From NCBI GenBank assembly GCA_039881045.1, contig JAYWVB010000006.1, positions 124,001-188,000 of the forward strand: a stretch of DNA of 64,000 nt. The letters run 5' to 3'. The DNA comes from Chaetomium olivaceum (lineage: Eukaryota; Ascomycota; Sordariomycetes; Sordariales; Chaetomiaceae). Positions 34,098-45,156 of the stretch are shown here, in pieces. The position numbers and the translations under genes are program-made. The notes under the pieces were generated by a model that saw only the letters and a program-made list of their open reading frames with translations, was not told the DNA's origin and searched no databases. Positions within the stretch are counted from its first letter, which is position 1, and each line of letters starts with the position of its first letter.

Positions 34098-35344
34098 ATG
34101 TGCAAAGCTATCATCGGCCACTGCTACTGTGTTCGCTGCATGGATCATCCAACGCCTGGAGTTCTTCGCCGAGTTGAATTCTGCGATACCAAGCAGCAAG
34201 GGCTTGCTGGTCTCTGGACTGCGACAGAACTTGAGAAGGCCAGAGATGCTCTTGTGCCGTGCAACAACCTGGCCTTTGATCGTCAGGGTGATCCCGACGC
34301 GTGCCATTTCAAAGTCAAGAAGAACGAGGGTGTGCATGAGGACGCCACCCAGAAGGAAGATGAGCACAACAAGCAGCCCGTCATGGATCTCGCTGAAGAG
34401 AAGCCCACAGAGGTGGCCGATCGCCCCAGAATCAAATTTACACCCATTAATGCTGCAGCAATTGCCAGGGCCGCTCTGGCCAGTCTGGATGAGGCCGAGT
34501 CCAGCCAAGTTCACGACGCGGCCATTGATGATGACGATGTCGACGGCCCGACGGAGGACGACGACATCCCGATGGAGGACGTCGACACCCCGCCAACTGA
34601 TGATGACGACGAAGAGGCTATCAAAGAGGCCATCGAACAGGCATCAGGAGCGGCAATCGGAGAAGCAGTGGCCGAACTTGTGCCAATCGGTAAGCTCCCG
34701 GTCGACAAATCCAGCCCAGCCGACACCCCAAAGACTAAGAAAGCGGACAAGGCGAGTTCCGATATTGGTACCGATACTAGATCAAACACCGACATCAACA
34801 CCGCCGCCGCCAGCACAACACCATTTCCTGAGACACCGACGACAAAAAAAAAGGGCAAACAGCCCGCCACCCGCAGCAAATTGGCATCCGACAGCGTCAG
34901 TCCTAACAACAACACCAACATCGCGAGCGGCAGTGTCAGCGGCAGCAGCGGCAACAATCCTTTCTCTCGTCCAATTCTAACCCCTAAGAAGCCCACTCCC
35001 AGCAAAACAACTTCGACCACCACTGCCGGCACACAGACCCCAAGCAAACGCACCCCACTGCCAACATCTCGTCCCAGTACCCCTCGTGTGCGACAAGCCG
35101 AGGCAGCGGCTGCCGCGGCCGAACTGGCAGCGCGTGTCAGCCGTGGTGCCTGGACACACGAGGAGACGGTGCGGTTGCTGCTGCTGCGCTGCAAGGAGGT
35201 GGACTATGATGATATGCATGAGGTGAGTAGACGTTACCTTCCCCACACCCCTGCTTCCCCCATGCCCCTCCCACTGTTTAGTCGAGACCCGTACTCGGGT
35301 GGAGGGGTGGGATGGCATTGTGGCGGCGGACGCTGATGACATGA
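34098..35344 (+). CDS. unknown protein: Cys/His N-terminus, acidic middle, Myb-like end
   Basis: The first exon (34098-35222) starts at an ATG in good context (CAAGATG). Residues 1-75 contain Cys and His in a pattern suited to metal binding (MCKAIIGHCYCVRCMDH, RRVEFCDTKQQ, ALVPCNNL, PDACHF). Residues about 150-180 are very acidic (AAIDDDDVDGPTEDDDIP). A long Ser/Thr/Pro/Lys-rich, probably disordered region follows. The last part, RVSRGAWTHEETVRLLLLRC, resembles the start of a Myb/SANT helix. A GTGAGT...GTTTAG intron (35223-35281, phase 0) leads to 20 more codons ending at 35344; without splicing the frame stops at 35336. Similar Cys-rich N-termini are common in fungal proteins of unknown function. 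A nuclear role is a guess. Confidence 0.7.
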
Positions 35345-36241
35345 GGGATAGTTCTTACCTGGTCGGGATGGGGCTTCATGCTTGGATCGCTTGGCTGGGC
35401 TGGCGGTTAAGCATGGATATGAGGAGTTTATTTGAATGCTTGGTTGGTCTGGGGTCTGGTCTTTCTTTTGTTGGTTCACTGCTTCTTTTGTATTTGGTTT
35501 GTCCTCGGTTGATGCGAAAGCAATTCCAGGTCAACGTATGACATGGATGGTGGACGGCGGTGATGGACCGAGGGATTCCAGATTGATAATGGACCAGGCG
35601 CTTCGAGGGGGACTCCAGATTGACAATGGATTGGCTTGGAGGGAGATTCCAGATTGAGATTTCGGATTGAGATTGGGTCAGGCACTTGGAAGGTTGAACT
35701 TGGCCATGGTGCCTTGGGACTGGCTTGGGGGATCGAGGCTATAGCTACATACATAGGTACATAACGATGCCGAGGAAATAGGTAGATAGCACAGATTGAA
35801 ACCATTGCCCAGGGGCTGTTCTCTCGGTGAATACACCTTGGCATGCATACGGCCCACGGGGCTTGCTTCGGCCAGTGCCGAGGATGCCCAGGCTTCAGCT
35901 CGCTAGCAGACGCAAGTGATTTGACCGTTCGGCTGCAACATCATGCAGCAGAGATACTAAGCCTCAAGCCAAGCAGCCTAACGCGGAGGAGCTAACACGG
36001 AAGCAGAGCCTCGAGAAATCAAAATACAACGTCCCACAGCCCCCAGAGCCGTCAATCGTAAAATCGCCAAGTCCTTGTCCAGAACCCGAACTTCAAGATT
36101 CAACTTCCAAATCCAACTCACTTTTCACTTGCTTCATGAAACCTCCAACAATCCAACCACCCTGGACCGTTCGGAGGTACCGTTTGCGAAGAAAAGCTCC
36201 ACCAACCACCACACCAAAAAACCCTACTAAACTCAAATCCA
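35345..36241. other. intergenic with short degenerate repeats
   Basis: At about 35572-35685 the word CCAGATTGA(T/C/G)A(A/T)T recurs three to four times, interleaved with GGA(C/T)(C/T)..GCTTGG-like words, suggesting a decayed tandem repeat. Otherwise no gene is seen. Confidence 0.45.
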
Positions 36242-36961
36242 ATGACCTCTCCGACCAACCCTCCACAGAGCCCCACCGCAAAAAGAACTCCCACCCTCAC
36301 CCTCCTAACCATCTACATCGCCCTCGGCTGGCTCCTCGACATCGCCCAACTCACCGTCAGCTCGCTCCAACTCTCCCGCGGGCCCATCGCCGAGACCGAC
36401 CCGCCCGAAGTCTTCCTCACCCTGCCGCCCTATGCAGCACACCTGCAGCGGCTGGCGGTGGGGTGGACGAGTGTAGGGGTGGTGGCGCATACATGGTTGG
36501 GGCTCAAGGTGGCTGGGTTGGAAAAGAGGGAGAGGGGCAGGAAGAGGCTAGTTCGGGGGGGTTGGGTACCGTGGAGTGTGGTGAGCTTGGCGGTTTGGGG
36601 AGTGTATCTGGGGATGCAGACGGGGGAGGGCGGGATGAGGGTTTGGGGGGAGACGGCGGAGTGTCTGGAGTACAGACCGACGCTGTCGCAGTGTGATATG
36701 TTATGGGCGACGTGGGCTTTGGGGTGGCTGTATATGTGAGTGTTTTAGTTGCTCTTTGGTTGGTTTGTTTGGTGTTGAAGAGGCGGAGTGCTGACTTTGG
36801 GTCCTAGTGTGTTTCACTTCCTGCTGCTTGGGCTGTTGGGTTTGACGTTTAAGCGGCTGGGGGATGTGACTGTGAAGAGTGGCAGCCCTTCGGCCCCTGA
36901 GACCGCCGAGGTTATTGGTGTGGCGGACGCACCTCGGGACAAGTGGCCGCGGTTGAGTTAG
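36242..36961 (+). CDS. unknown four-helix membrane protein
   Basis: Two exons, 36242-36735 and 36808-36961, join in phase (GTGAGT donor, TCCTAG acceptor) to give 215 residues. Hydrophobic segments are LTLLTIYIALGWLLDIAQL (about 20-40), LAVGWTSVGVVAHTWLGL (70-88), WVPWSVVSLAVWGVYLGM (105-123), and one formed across the splice junction, LWATWALGWLY joined to VFHFLLLGLLGLTF. A Cys pair (AECLEY, LSQCDM) lies before the last segment. The C-terminus is polar. The family is not recognised; it is likely a small integral membrane protein. Confidence 0.75.
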
Positions 36962-37216
36962 GAACTCACTCCCTATGTAGAATTAGAGGATCTTGTAAAC
37001 ATGCCTGGTGTTCTTTTAGAATAAAGGGTGGTTCTACGAAAGAGAGATCGCAAAATGCAAAGGCAAGGCGATTTAACAATATCATACGGCAGTGAGGCAG
37101 GTGCTTTAACACAAGACATATTAACTCTGCGCATTGTAAATAATAAGACTACGACTTATCGTTGGCACGGGGCCATGTCTGAGTGTCGCCCCTGACTTCC
37201 CCCATCCATGTCCCTA

Positions 37217-37495
37217 CTACTTCTTTGTATCGTCGGTAGTGGTATCAGTCTCCTTTCCTTTCCCCTTGGAACTCGAGGATCCGTCGGTGGAACTCTTGCT
37301 CCAGTAACTCGAACTCTTTTCGGTCGAATCGGTTGAGTCCGTGCTCCAGTAGTTCGTGCCCTTGCCGTAGGTCTTGTACCATGCCTTGTCCTGCACATAG
37401 GATCTGGCCTTCTCATGGGGCCGACCACCTGCCAGATAGACAAGACTATCCAGGCTATCCCACTTTCGGGAGCTTGACTTCTTGCTGTCGGACAT
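37217..37495 (-). CDS. small hydrophilic Ser/Lys-rich protein
   Basis: A single exon of 92 codons starts at the ATG at 37495. The sequence is polar and probably disordered: MSDSKKSSSRKWDSLDSLVY, then an aromatic stretch (KAWYKTYGKGTNYWS), then Ser/Thr/Asp-rich repeats ending in a Lys/Asp/Thr-rich tail (KGKGKETDTTTDDTKK). The composition is protein-like and biased against the shadow frames, but I recognise no family. Small fungal proteins of this kind are often conserved only among close relatives. Confidence 0.55.
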   Translation of the reverse strand: MSDSKKSSSRKWDSLDSLVYLAGGRPHEKARSYVQDKAWYKTYGKGTNYWSTDSTDSTEKSSSYWSKSSTDGSSSSKGKGKETDTTTDDTKK

Positions 37496-38118
37496 CTTGA
37501 GGTCAAATTTGGATACTCGTGTGGGGCGTACTGCAGATGATTAATGGTAAAAAAGGGCTGGCTGGTGAATTTTCGTAAGCTTGTTTAAAAGTATGGCGAG
37601 ATGTAAGAACAGGAAATTTGCATGGGCAGCTCTTTTATGCATCGTCAAGTTCTGGACACCTGGTGTAAACCCACCTTTGGGGATACTACGGACACGATTT
37701 TTCAGTTCCAGGGAGCCACACTGTTGGCCCTTTGCGTGCTGGAGGTGATTCAAATCGCACTCTGTGATAAGACGATTGTAAAACCTACGATCCGCCATGC
37801 CCTTCATACCCACGTTCATCTTTAATCAGTTGACCCTCGACTGCTTTTGGCTACGATGCATTTTTTTAGCATATCATTATCACCTTGCCAGTTCTCTGGT
37901 CCACCCTACGTAGACCATTATCTTCAACCAAGGTTGTGTGTACGTACGAACACCGCAAAAACCATCCAGAATTAAGGATGGCGCAAAGAGACCTGGAGAG
38001 TGTAGCAGTCTGCCGTAGAGAAACCAGGCCTGTTATTGTCAGTCTAGCCAGATCGCGTACATATGAATCATGGAAGTCTTTAACTAGACAGGCATCTTAC
38101 CTTTGAAGCTGACCGTGC
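37496..38118. other. intergenic, no gene seen
   Basis: Promoter of the small protein and 3' side of the membrane-protein gene. No additional structure was seen. Confidence 0.5.
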
Positions 38119-40248
38119 TCATATCAGCCAGATCATATTGGCGTGGCTCGCGTCTGTGGGAGGGTTTTGCTGTTCGGACGCCCGCCACAAAGGCTTCAGA
38201 GATCGTAGTAACGCAATGCTTATAATGGAGGAAATGAGAAGAGGTATTCCTCCTACTATCGCTCCCCTCTCCCACCACGCTTCAACATCGAAATGGTTGG
38301 GGTCGCGATAGAACCGAGCACCCTCAAAGTCCATGTAACCACGGATGCCGGTCTGACAGATGCAGTTTTGGTAAACGCCGCTAAACTACCCCATTAGGTA
38401 GGTAGTCAGCTCCAGTTAATTCCGTTTTATGATGACAGTAAAAAGAATAAGCCAACTCACAGCGGCAAAAACGGTAAAGAACAGAACCACGGTTGCGAAG
38501 ACGTTAATACAATGACAAAGGATCTTGAGCCAATCCCTGGGGTAGTTGGAAGCTGAAAATAGGCGAACTACCCATGTGAAGGTGCTAAGGCCCGTATAGG
38601 ATGTAAACGCCGGATCTGCATGACAAACCTACGGTCGGGGTATTGTAGGACATCATGACGGCCATGCCGGTATCCAGCCAAACGAGTGCGAGTGAGCGAA
38701 GCGAGGCGAGGAGCCACCACGAACCCGGGCGCAGACGTTCGGTTGTCAACCGAGCTTTTGCGAATACGGCCATACTTTGGGCTTTGCCGTCCGTGACAGA
38801 GGCAAGCGGTCGCATCTTCCTCTGGTCTCCAGATCCCTGGTAAACGCTCCCCAGTACCGCATATGCGAAGCCATTATACCCAAGTCGTCGTCCTTGGCCG
38901 TTGAACTCACCGATTTCAATATTAAAGGGATCTGGGTTATTGAATGCCCCCAAAGGAGTGCGTCTCTCGTCTTCCTTCCTCTGCGACCACCAATTGGGCG
39001 TCTCAGTTTCGCCGCGAGCCCACAGACGAACTGCGTTCACATTCCACAACCATCGGGAGAGCAATGTTCTATCCACCGGTTAGTATTCAGCAGAAAATCT
39101 CTGAAATGCAAACTACTTGCCTGCTTCGGTCGGCTGACACGGGATTGCGGTCGAGGATAGTAAAGAGAACAAGAAGCGGCAACCAGCTAACCAAAACACC
39201 AAGAGTAAGGACGTGTCCAGTCGTGCCCTCTCCCACGTCGCCAAAGGCTAAAACAAGCGAGATAGCAAATGCGATGAAGAAGACCAGAATATTGACCATT
39301 GCTGGATAGACCCCCCTTCGCCTCAGCATCCGTAGATGAAAGGCCATTTCTCGTAGCAACTCGGTTGTCATAGTTTCCGCCTCTTCAACACGGTCTTCAA
39401 TCTCTGGATCATTTGGCTTGAAACCCACCTCTCCCCCAATGCCCACAATTGGACGGAAGAGGCCATAGGTCACTATCTCGAGGAATCCTCTGCTTGGATC
39501 CGGGCTGAGCTGAAACTGGCCCAGGCAGCTGAGAACATAGTGGGCGTCCATCTTCAGCCGCTCAAGATCGCCATTGCCGGCAATGCCACGGCCACTTGGC
39601 TTGGTTGCTCGGAGACACGCTCGCATCTGGTGGATGTTGAAAAGGGTCGCGGTAAGCGCCGTCTGCGGAGACCCAAGCCAGTTGCACAGGGCTCCGAGAG
39701 TGCGGAAAATGCGGCCACGGTACCAGGGCTCGGTAGTATTCGGACCTCGGCCGTGGAGAGAGTCGTACGGGAGCGCGGCGAGCAGTGCGACGATTGGTAG
39801 GACCCAGTTAGACACGACAGTTAGAGCAACTGACTGGTCTTCTGCGTCCCAATACCATTGTTTCGGGTTGTCACATATTGCCCTGCAACCTGTAGGCTAG
39901 GTTGTCAGTAAGGTTTTCCACGGCATTCGGCATTCTTGCTCGACCAAACACATTGGCCGCTGTTAGCGCTTCATAAAATAGTCACTATAATGGAAAACTT
40001 GGCCGATTAACCATACTAGATACCGTACCTCGAAGGTTCAACGCTGGGTAGCTCGCTCTGTGCACACGCGCATATTCAGGGTTCATTCCGTGAATTGGTC
40101 CTGTGTAGAGATATGGCTTGAGATTTCCTTGAGCAATGCTGTTATATTCCAGGTTCCCCTTCCAGATTTCCAGAGTTCGCTTCTTGCATTCGCTAAACGG
40201 GATACCGATGCATGGCGTGGCGAGGACGACAAAAGTTAGGCCTCGCAT
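38119..40248 (-). CDS. unknown multi-span membrane protein with one-base frameshift
   Basis: Exons are 40248-40029, 39889-39121, 39068-38461 and 38385-38119. The N-terminus MRGLTFVVLATPCIGIPF may be a signal peptide or anchor. Membrane segments are SNWVLPIVALLAALPY, VNILVFFIAFAISLVLAF, HVLTLGVLVSWLPLLVLF, VFATVVLFFTVFAAF and GAIVGGIPLLISSIISIALL. The patterns TVGLSCRSGVYILYG and GYMDFEGARFYRDPNHFDVE recall a family of uncharacterised Sordariomycete membrane proteins. The intron at 39069-39120 uses a GC donor (AG|GCAAGT). In exon 3 the join between YILYG and LSTFTW needs one G fewer than the GGG present (CCC at 38591-38593 on the plus strand); exon length confirms one surplus base. The last intron ends at GGGGTAG. 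Function unknown. Confidence 0.72.
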
Positions 40249-41367
40249 ATTGCTCGGGTGACGAGACGCCACGGGCACCACACAAGGAAGAGGATTATGA
40301 ATGGTTTGAGGCAAAGACAAGAGCAGAATTTCGGTTACAAGGATAAGTGTGGCAGGTGTGCAAAACTAGGAGCCCAGAAGCCCGTTAGAATATCAGATAG
40401 GCGGACTCTTCCGTATGAAAAGGAAAGAAAGAAAAGAAAGAGCCTGAGCCTGACGAGGCTCTGATCTTAGATGCCATGACTTCCCCTGCCACTGATGGCG
40501 TAATGAAACGGTTTGCCAGGGGCGGCTGAGGGACTTTTATTAAGCCACCCGCTGCACCATCTGCCGCATAACCAATCAAGGCACATAGATGTATGCATAC
40601 CAAGTGTCCAAGACACAGCTATGCAGACCGGGCGCCAAAATCAGCACTCTGTGTCACGGGTGCCTTGGGTGGCGAGATTCCATGCCGATGTAGGCAAGCA
40701 AGCAAGGCTTGAAAGGCTGGCAAGAAGTGCCCGAAAAATGATTGCACGACCTAACTTGGATGAAACAAAGGATCTCTGGGTATTCGCCAGGCCCGGTGCC
40801 ATGTCTTGCGGCCGAGGGGAATTGACTACCTAGGCTCACATCCTAACCACTGTGTCAGGAGCAGTCCGCCGTGGGATTTGTTAAAAGCTAACTCCCACAA
40901 CGCAGCATGTATGATCTGGTTTTGATTATGGTTAGTTATTCACCGCCATAGAATGCCTTCCGGCTCTCGGTGAAACACAAGCCTCCTATCGTTGAATCAT
41001 CATCACTCTCTTCACTGCTTTTGACTGCATTTGAATATTATACAGCACAGGTATATCAAGATCAAGACAACCAAGTAGTTGATTTCTCTACTAAACGCTA
41101 TCCAATTTCTTCAAAGGCAACCATTCATAATCCCGCCCAGGTATGTACTACCTAGTACTCGAAGGTCCCCTACAGTAAAATAGAAGGTCCTCAGCGTCCA
41201 CAAATGGAAAATGAAAATAGTGAAGCAAGCCAACTCCACTCATTCCACCAAGTTTTGAGATGGTTAACGAACGATCTGGAAGGTAAAGGGCGATGGGGTG
41301 GGCCGGGGAGATGATATTTCCCGTAGTAATAGGAACGTTGTTGCGCTCATATGTGTGTATGTCAAAG
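40249..41367. other. intergenic, no gene seen
   Basis: Short frames only. The promoter of the minus-strand membrane protein lies at its left side and the 3' end of the SDR gene at its right. Confidence 0.5.
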
Positions 41368-42405
41368 TCATTTGACAAATTCCTGCACCTTGTCCTCGCA
41401 CCAGTCAAAATACTCCTTCGCTCGTCCAGACCCGCCCTCCTCCACACCCCTCAGCGCCAGAAGTAGATCCTGCCGCTGCCCGGGATGCCACCTCCCATCG
41501 CAGATCACGTAGCGCCCCGCGGCGGCATCATCCAGCGTGACGGACTCGGATAAGGCCATGAACAGATAAGTCTCGGCACCGTGGACGGGGTCGCGCAGGA
41601 TGGGGCAGAGGAGCCAATACAGCAGTGCCGGCGTGTGACGCCAGATGTTGCTCCGGTAGTTGCCCGGATTGCCAGCGATATGCAGCACGGCCCCGTCCCC
41701 GGGGCTGCCCGTGCGCTGCTGCCGACGGGCGAACTCGGACGCCACGAACCAGCTGGCCGCCTTGGACGAGCTGTACAGCTCGTTCTGGTCGGTCACGGTG
41801 CTCGTGTCGCGCAGGAAAGAGCTGCGGATGCCGCCCTCGGGCGTCATCATCTCGACGAGGCAGGAGGCGGGCCACACCACCCGCACGCTGCCCGATGGGG
41901 CCTGCTGGGCCGTCTGCGAGAGGGTCGGGCTGAGCAGCCGGGCGAGGAGGAAGCCGCCGAGCGAGTTGACGCCAAAATGATACTCATGTCCCTGGTGCGT
42001 TGCGGACGCATTCTTGAGGGCTCCTGTGCCTGCGTTGTTAAACAGGACGTCGAGTTTCGTCTCGCGACGGAGAAATTCCTCGGCGGCGGCCTTGACGGTA
42101 GATAGGTCCATCAGGTCCATAAAAACGAAGTGAAGGCTACCGCGCGGCTTTGCCAGGTCGTCGCGATTTTTGTAGAAGGCCTGTATACGCGCAGCAGCAT
42201 CGTCGGCGTGCTCTTTCGACCGGGTGAGCATGTAGACCTTTCCGCCAGCGCCGTAGAGAATACGCGATATCTCGTATCCCAGACCCGAAGACCCGCCTGT
42301 CACAATGAATACTTTCCCGGCCTGACTTGGGAGATTGGCCTCGGTAAGGGGAGCGCCATTGCGGGGCGGGAAGAATTGCGTCCAAATTGAAGCGATTGTC
42401 GCCAT
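41368..42405 (-). CDS. short-chain dehydrogenase/reductase
   Basis: An intact single exon of 345 codons starts at the ATG at 42405. It has the classical SDR signatures: the NAD(P)-binding TGGSSGLG near residues 36-43, an acidic/hydrophobic FMDLMDLSTV segment, NNAG near 123, and the catalytic YSSSKAA near 210. RSK after the second strand (MLTRSKEHAD) suggests NADP(H) preference. The usual catalytic Ser region is SGSVRVVWPASCLVEMM, so the Ser position is atypical but a Ser is present. It is like the fungal retinol dehydrogenase/WW-domain oxidoreductase type. The substrate is unknown. It stands alone, not in an evident metabolite cluster. Confidence 0.88.
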   Translation of the reverse strand: MATIASIWTQFFPPRNGAPLTEANLPSQAGKVFIVTGGSSGLGYEISRILYGAGGKVYMLTRSKEHADDAAARIQAFYKNRDDLAKPRGSLHFVFMDLMDLSTVKAAAEEFLRRETKLDVLFNNAGTGALKNASATHQGHEYHFGVNSLGGFLLARLLSPTLSQTAQQAPSGSVRVVWPASCLVEMMTPEGGIRSSFLRDTSTVTDQNELYSSSKAASWFVASEFARRQQRTGSPGDGAVLHIAGNPGNYRSNIWRHTPALLYWLLCPILRDPVHGAETYLFMALSESVTLDDAAAGRYVICDGRWHPGQRQDLLLALRGVEEGGSGRAKEYFDWCEDKVQEFVK

Positions 42406-43532
42406 CTTTGGTGAGTGTCGTGTGGACGGTGTGGTTAACTAAAGTACCTGCCACAGATCGATTCAATGCATCAACAAACGATCACCGCATGCAAACATAC
42501 AGTACTACCACGTGCAAATCGGGAGGAAGCCTGGAAAAAGATTGCGTTGTCGCGGGTACGGTGTAACTAAGGAAGGAAGGTATGGATGGGCGGTAGAAAT
42601 TGTCTTGCAAGTTGCCTGATATCTGAACTGCTAAAGCGGGGCAACGAGAAACAAACAGACCCCAACATGTAACACGATCGGCTCTTTTTCCCATGCTACC
42701 ATCATCTGCACCTACCGGCATATTATATAAGTACCTACCTAGGTACGTATAATTTACATTACACGGTGCACATGCATGTCCAAGCTCCTCGGTGCCTGCC
42801 CTTGCGCCACCAATCACGCCCGTGATACGGTGATACGCGCTGAAGTTCTCGTAGTACACAATATGCAAAATAAATGGTACATTTATAGTAGAAAGTACAT
42901 ATAACTACATGTACTTACATACATGGTACAGAGCCTTGCTCAGCCGAGTACCCTGCTAGTTATACGACACAATTAACTGATTGTGTTGATAACGCTAATC
43001 CTCCCAGCTGTTGGATTCGCCATATGGAACTGTCTTGCGGAAACCAGTGTTGGAAGTTGTGGCGCTTGAAACACGGAAGCCTGGTTGCCGATGCTTTAGT
43101 GTCAGAGGTGTTCCAGAGGCTGAACAAGAAGCTATTAAAAGGAGGCCAGGGCGATGCCCGCCACTGAGAGAAAAATCAATCAATTCTTTCTCCCCATCTT
43201 TCCGTCTGAATGTCGTTTCCAACACCAGCTCTCAGTTGTTCAGAAGGCTTGTCACAGAAAATTATGAATGTGCTATGGGTATGGCAAGTAGCAGATCCAT
43301 TACCCTCCACTCCTCCCGTTTCGTGCGCAGTTCCGCGGTTGCGATAAGATAATGACGGCCGGGATCAACAGCTGTCAACAACCGTCACTAATTAGGTGCA
43401 TTCTTACTCCACCTCTACAGATTACTCCTCTCGAGTCGGCAAGAAAGAGCATTGCTTCGTCCCCTCCACGTTTGCATCACCATTGTCCCAAGGTCTAATA
43501 TATCGGCTTCCTATAGCCCCCCTCAGTCAATC
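42406..43532. other. intergenic, no gene seen
   Basis: It contains TACCTACCTAGGTACGTA-like low-complexity sequence at about 42730 and repeated ACATGTAC words near 42900. These are the promoters of the SDR and MYND genes. Confidence 0.5.
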
Positions 43533-44777
43533 ATGGAAGCAAAGGTTCGCTCGTTCAACAACCTGCCACGCTCGGAGAAGACACCCAGCGGCTTGGTGCC
43601 CAATCACTGGGTTTTTGGCGTTTGTCACGTCGACATCAATCCAACCGGCGACCTTATTATGGCTGTCAACCCGGGGAGTGATTATCTCAAGCAGGCCGGG
43701 CCGGGTCAAATCCTTTCATTGGCAACGACACAGGAGAAGGCTGAAGCCACCGTCCCCTACCTTTTGGATACCTTCACCAAGGTCGAGCCAGGTGATCCTT
43801 CTCCTCCGACCTTCGCACCTTGGACCTGGTCCACCCTAGATCCCGACATGGCACAGGCAATCGAAGACGGCCTCAAAAGGCACGGCGTGAACCCCGCGCT
43901 TTGCAAAGTGGGTGTCTGCACCTCTGAAGAGCGGGGCATCTTGGAGACAGCCCGAGACAGGGTCTTCAGCACGATGACTAGGCTTTTGGAGGATATTAAG
44001 CGAGACCCAGTCGATCCGGGCGATAACACAAAGTGCCATGGCTGCCGTATGAGCCGCGAGTGCTTCTTCCAGCCGCTCAAGAAGTGTGCGCGATGCGGCG
44101 CTGCCTTTTATCACTCCAGGGAGTGTCAAAAGACGCACTGGAAGCAGCATAAGGCTGTATGCCACGCACCTGGTGCCACCCCTAGCCTCGATGGTCATGA
44201 CTACTACAACACGAAGGCGCCTACCGACCCGGAAGCGCGGGCTTTGATCAACTCGCTTCGCCTGGAAGGGCATCCAAACCGTGGCGGGATAGCGTGCGCC
44301 TCCCCCCCCAGACTCATTTCTTGCAAATATGGTAAGGTAGCTGACACAGACTCCAGCCTGCCTCTACGCCGCCTAGTTCTCACCGGCCAAGACACGCCGG
44401 AGAAGATGCGGCTCCTATTTGGCCCACAATATGAAAACACCGTCAAGGAGAGCCATGAAGAAGCTCGTCTCACATGCCTCCTCGACCCGCCCTCTGGTTC
44501 TCCATCGCACGTCCTGAACTCCACCCTGGATGATCCTTCCCTTGTTCGATCTCCGCGGCCAGCAACCGAGGCTGAGAAGCAGAAAGTTAAGGAAATCAGA
44601 GAGATACAGGCTTTGATCCGACAAAGAGTTGGCACGGGAAAATCCCCTTCCTCGGCGGACATGCAGGCCATCCTGCCCACCTTTGGACCAAACTGGGTTG
44701 AAAAACTGCCAACCTACACTCTGGCGACAAATACCATGGACCAAGGCGTTCCGGCTGGTGGGTATCGTAGTTTCTAG
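43533..44777 (+). CDS. MYND zinc-finger protein
   Basis: A single exon of 414 codons starts at the ATG at 43533 (TCATGGAAG). A MYND finger lies around residues 168-208: CHGC, then CARCGAAFYHSRECQ, then HWKQHKAVC. In the canonical pattern the residue after Tyr in the middle block is Cys (YCSxxCQ); here it is His (YHSRECQ), which could still bind zinc. The region before it (about 1-160) and the C-terminal 200 residues are without a recognised domain; EAEKQKVKEIREIQALIRQR near the end is helical. MYND fingers bind proline-rich peptides in partner proteins. Probably a regulatory or adaptor protein. Confidence 0.85.
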   Translation: MEAKVRSFNNLPRSEKTPSGLVPNHWVFGVCHVDINPTGDLIMAVNPGSDYLKQAGPGQILSLATTQEKAEATVPYLLDTFTKVEPGDPSPPTFAPWTWSTLDPDMAQAIEDGLKRHGVNPALCKVGVCTSEERGILETARDRVFSTMTRLLEDIKRDPVDPGDNTKCHGCRMSRECFFQPLKKCARCGAAFYHSRECQKTHWKQHKAVCHAPGATPSLDGHDYYNTKAPTDPEARALINSLRLEGHPNRGGIACASPPRLISCKYGKVADTDSSLPLRRLVLTGQDTPEKMRLLFGPQYENTVKESHEEARLTCLLDPPSGSPSHVLNSTLDDPSLVRSPRPATEAEKQKVKEIREIQALIRQRVGTGKSPSSADMQAILPTFGPNWVEKLPTYTLATNTMDQGVPAGGYRSF

Positions 44778-45156
44778 CAAACTAGTTCTGCTTGTCGATG
44801 GTGGTATGCTAAATACGAACACGCCGGCCCGATGTTCGGCCGTCTCGTTGACATTCTGCGGGCAGATAACCGTCCTAGTGAAACTGTGAATAATGCGAAT
44901 CTCGGGCCCAAGGCCGGTGTAGCCAAGGTACATTTCCAGGTGGTGTTGGTAACGGTGGTCGTGCGGTTACCACCCCAATTTCAAACCGTGATATGTAATA
45001 GCCAAGGTAGCGCAGAACAGTAACCGCCTCGCTCGGTCTGGCTCGGGTCAAGGCTGCAACTTCTCGGTTCCGAAGAAGGAAGGGAAATTCGTGGTTTCGA
45101 TTCTAGAGTTGTAAAAGGCTTTCCTTCTCCACACCCAGTGCCTGTTTATGGGTCCC
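44778..45156. other. convergent intergenic, no gene seen
   Basis: 3' regions of the MYND and EEP genes. Nothing else was seen. Confidence 0.5.
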
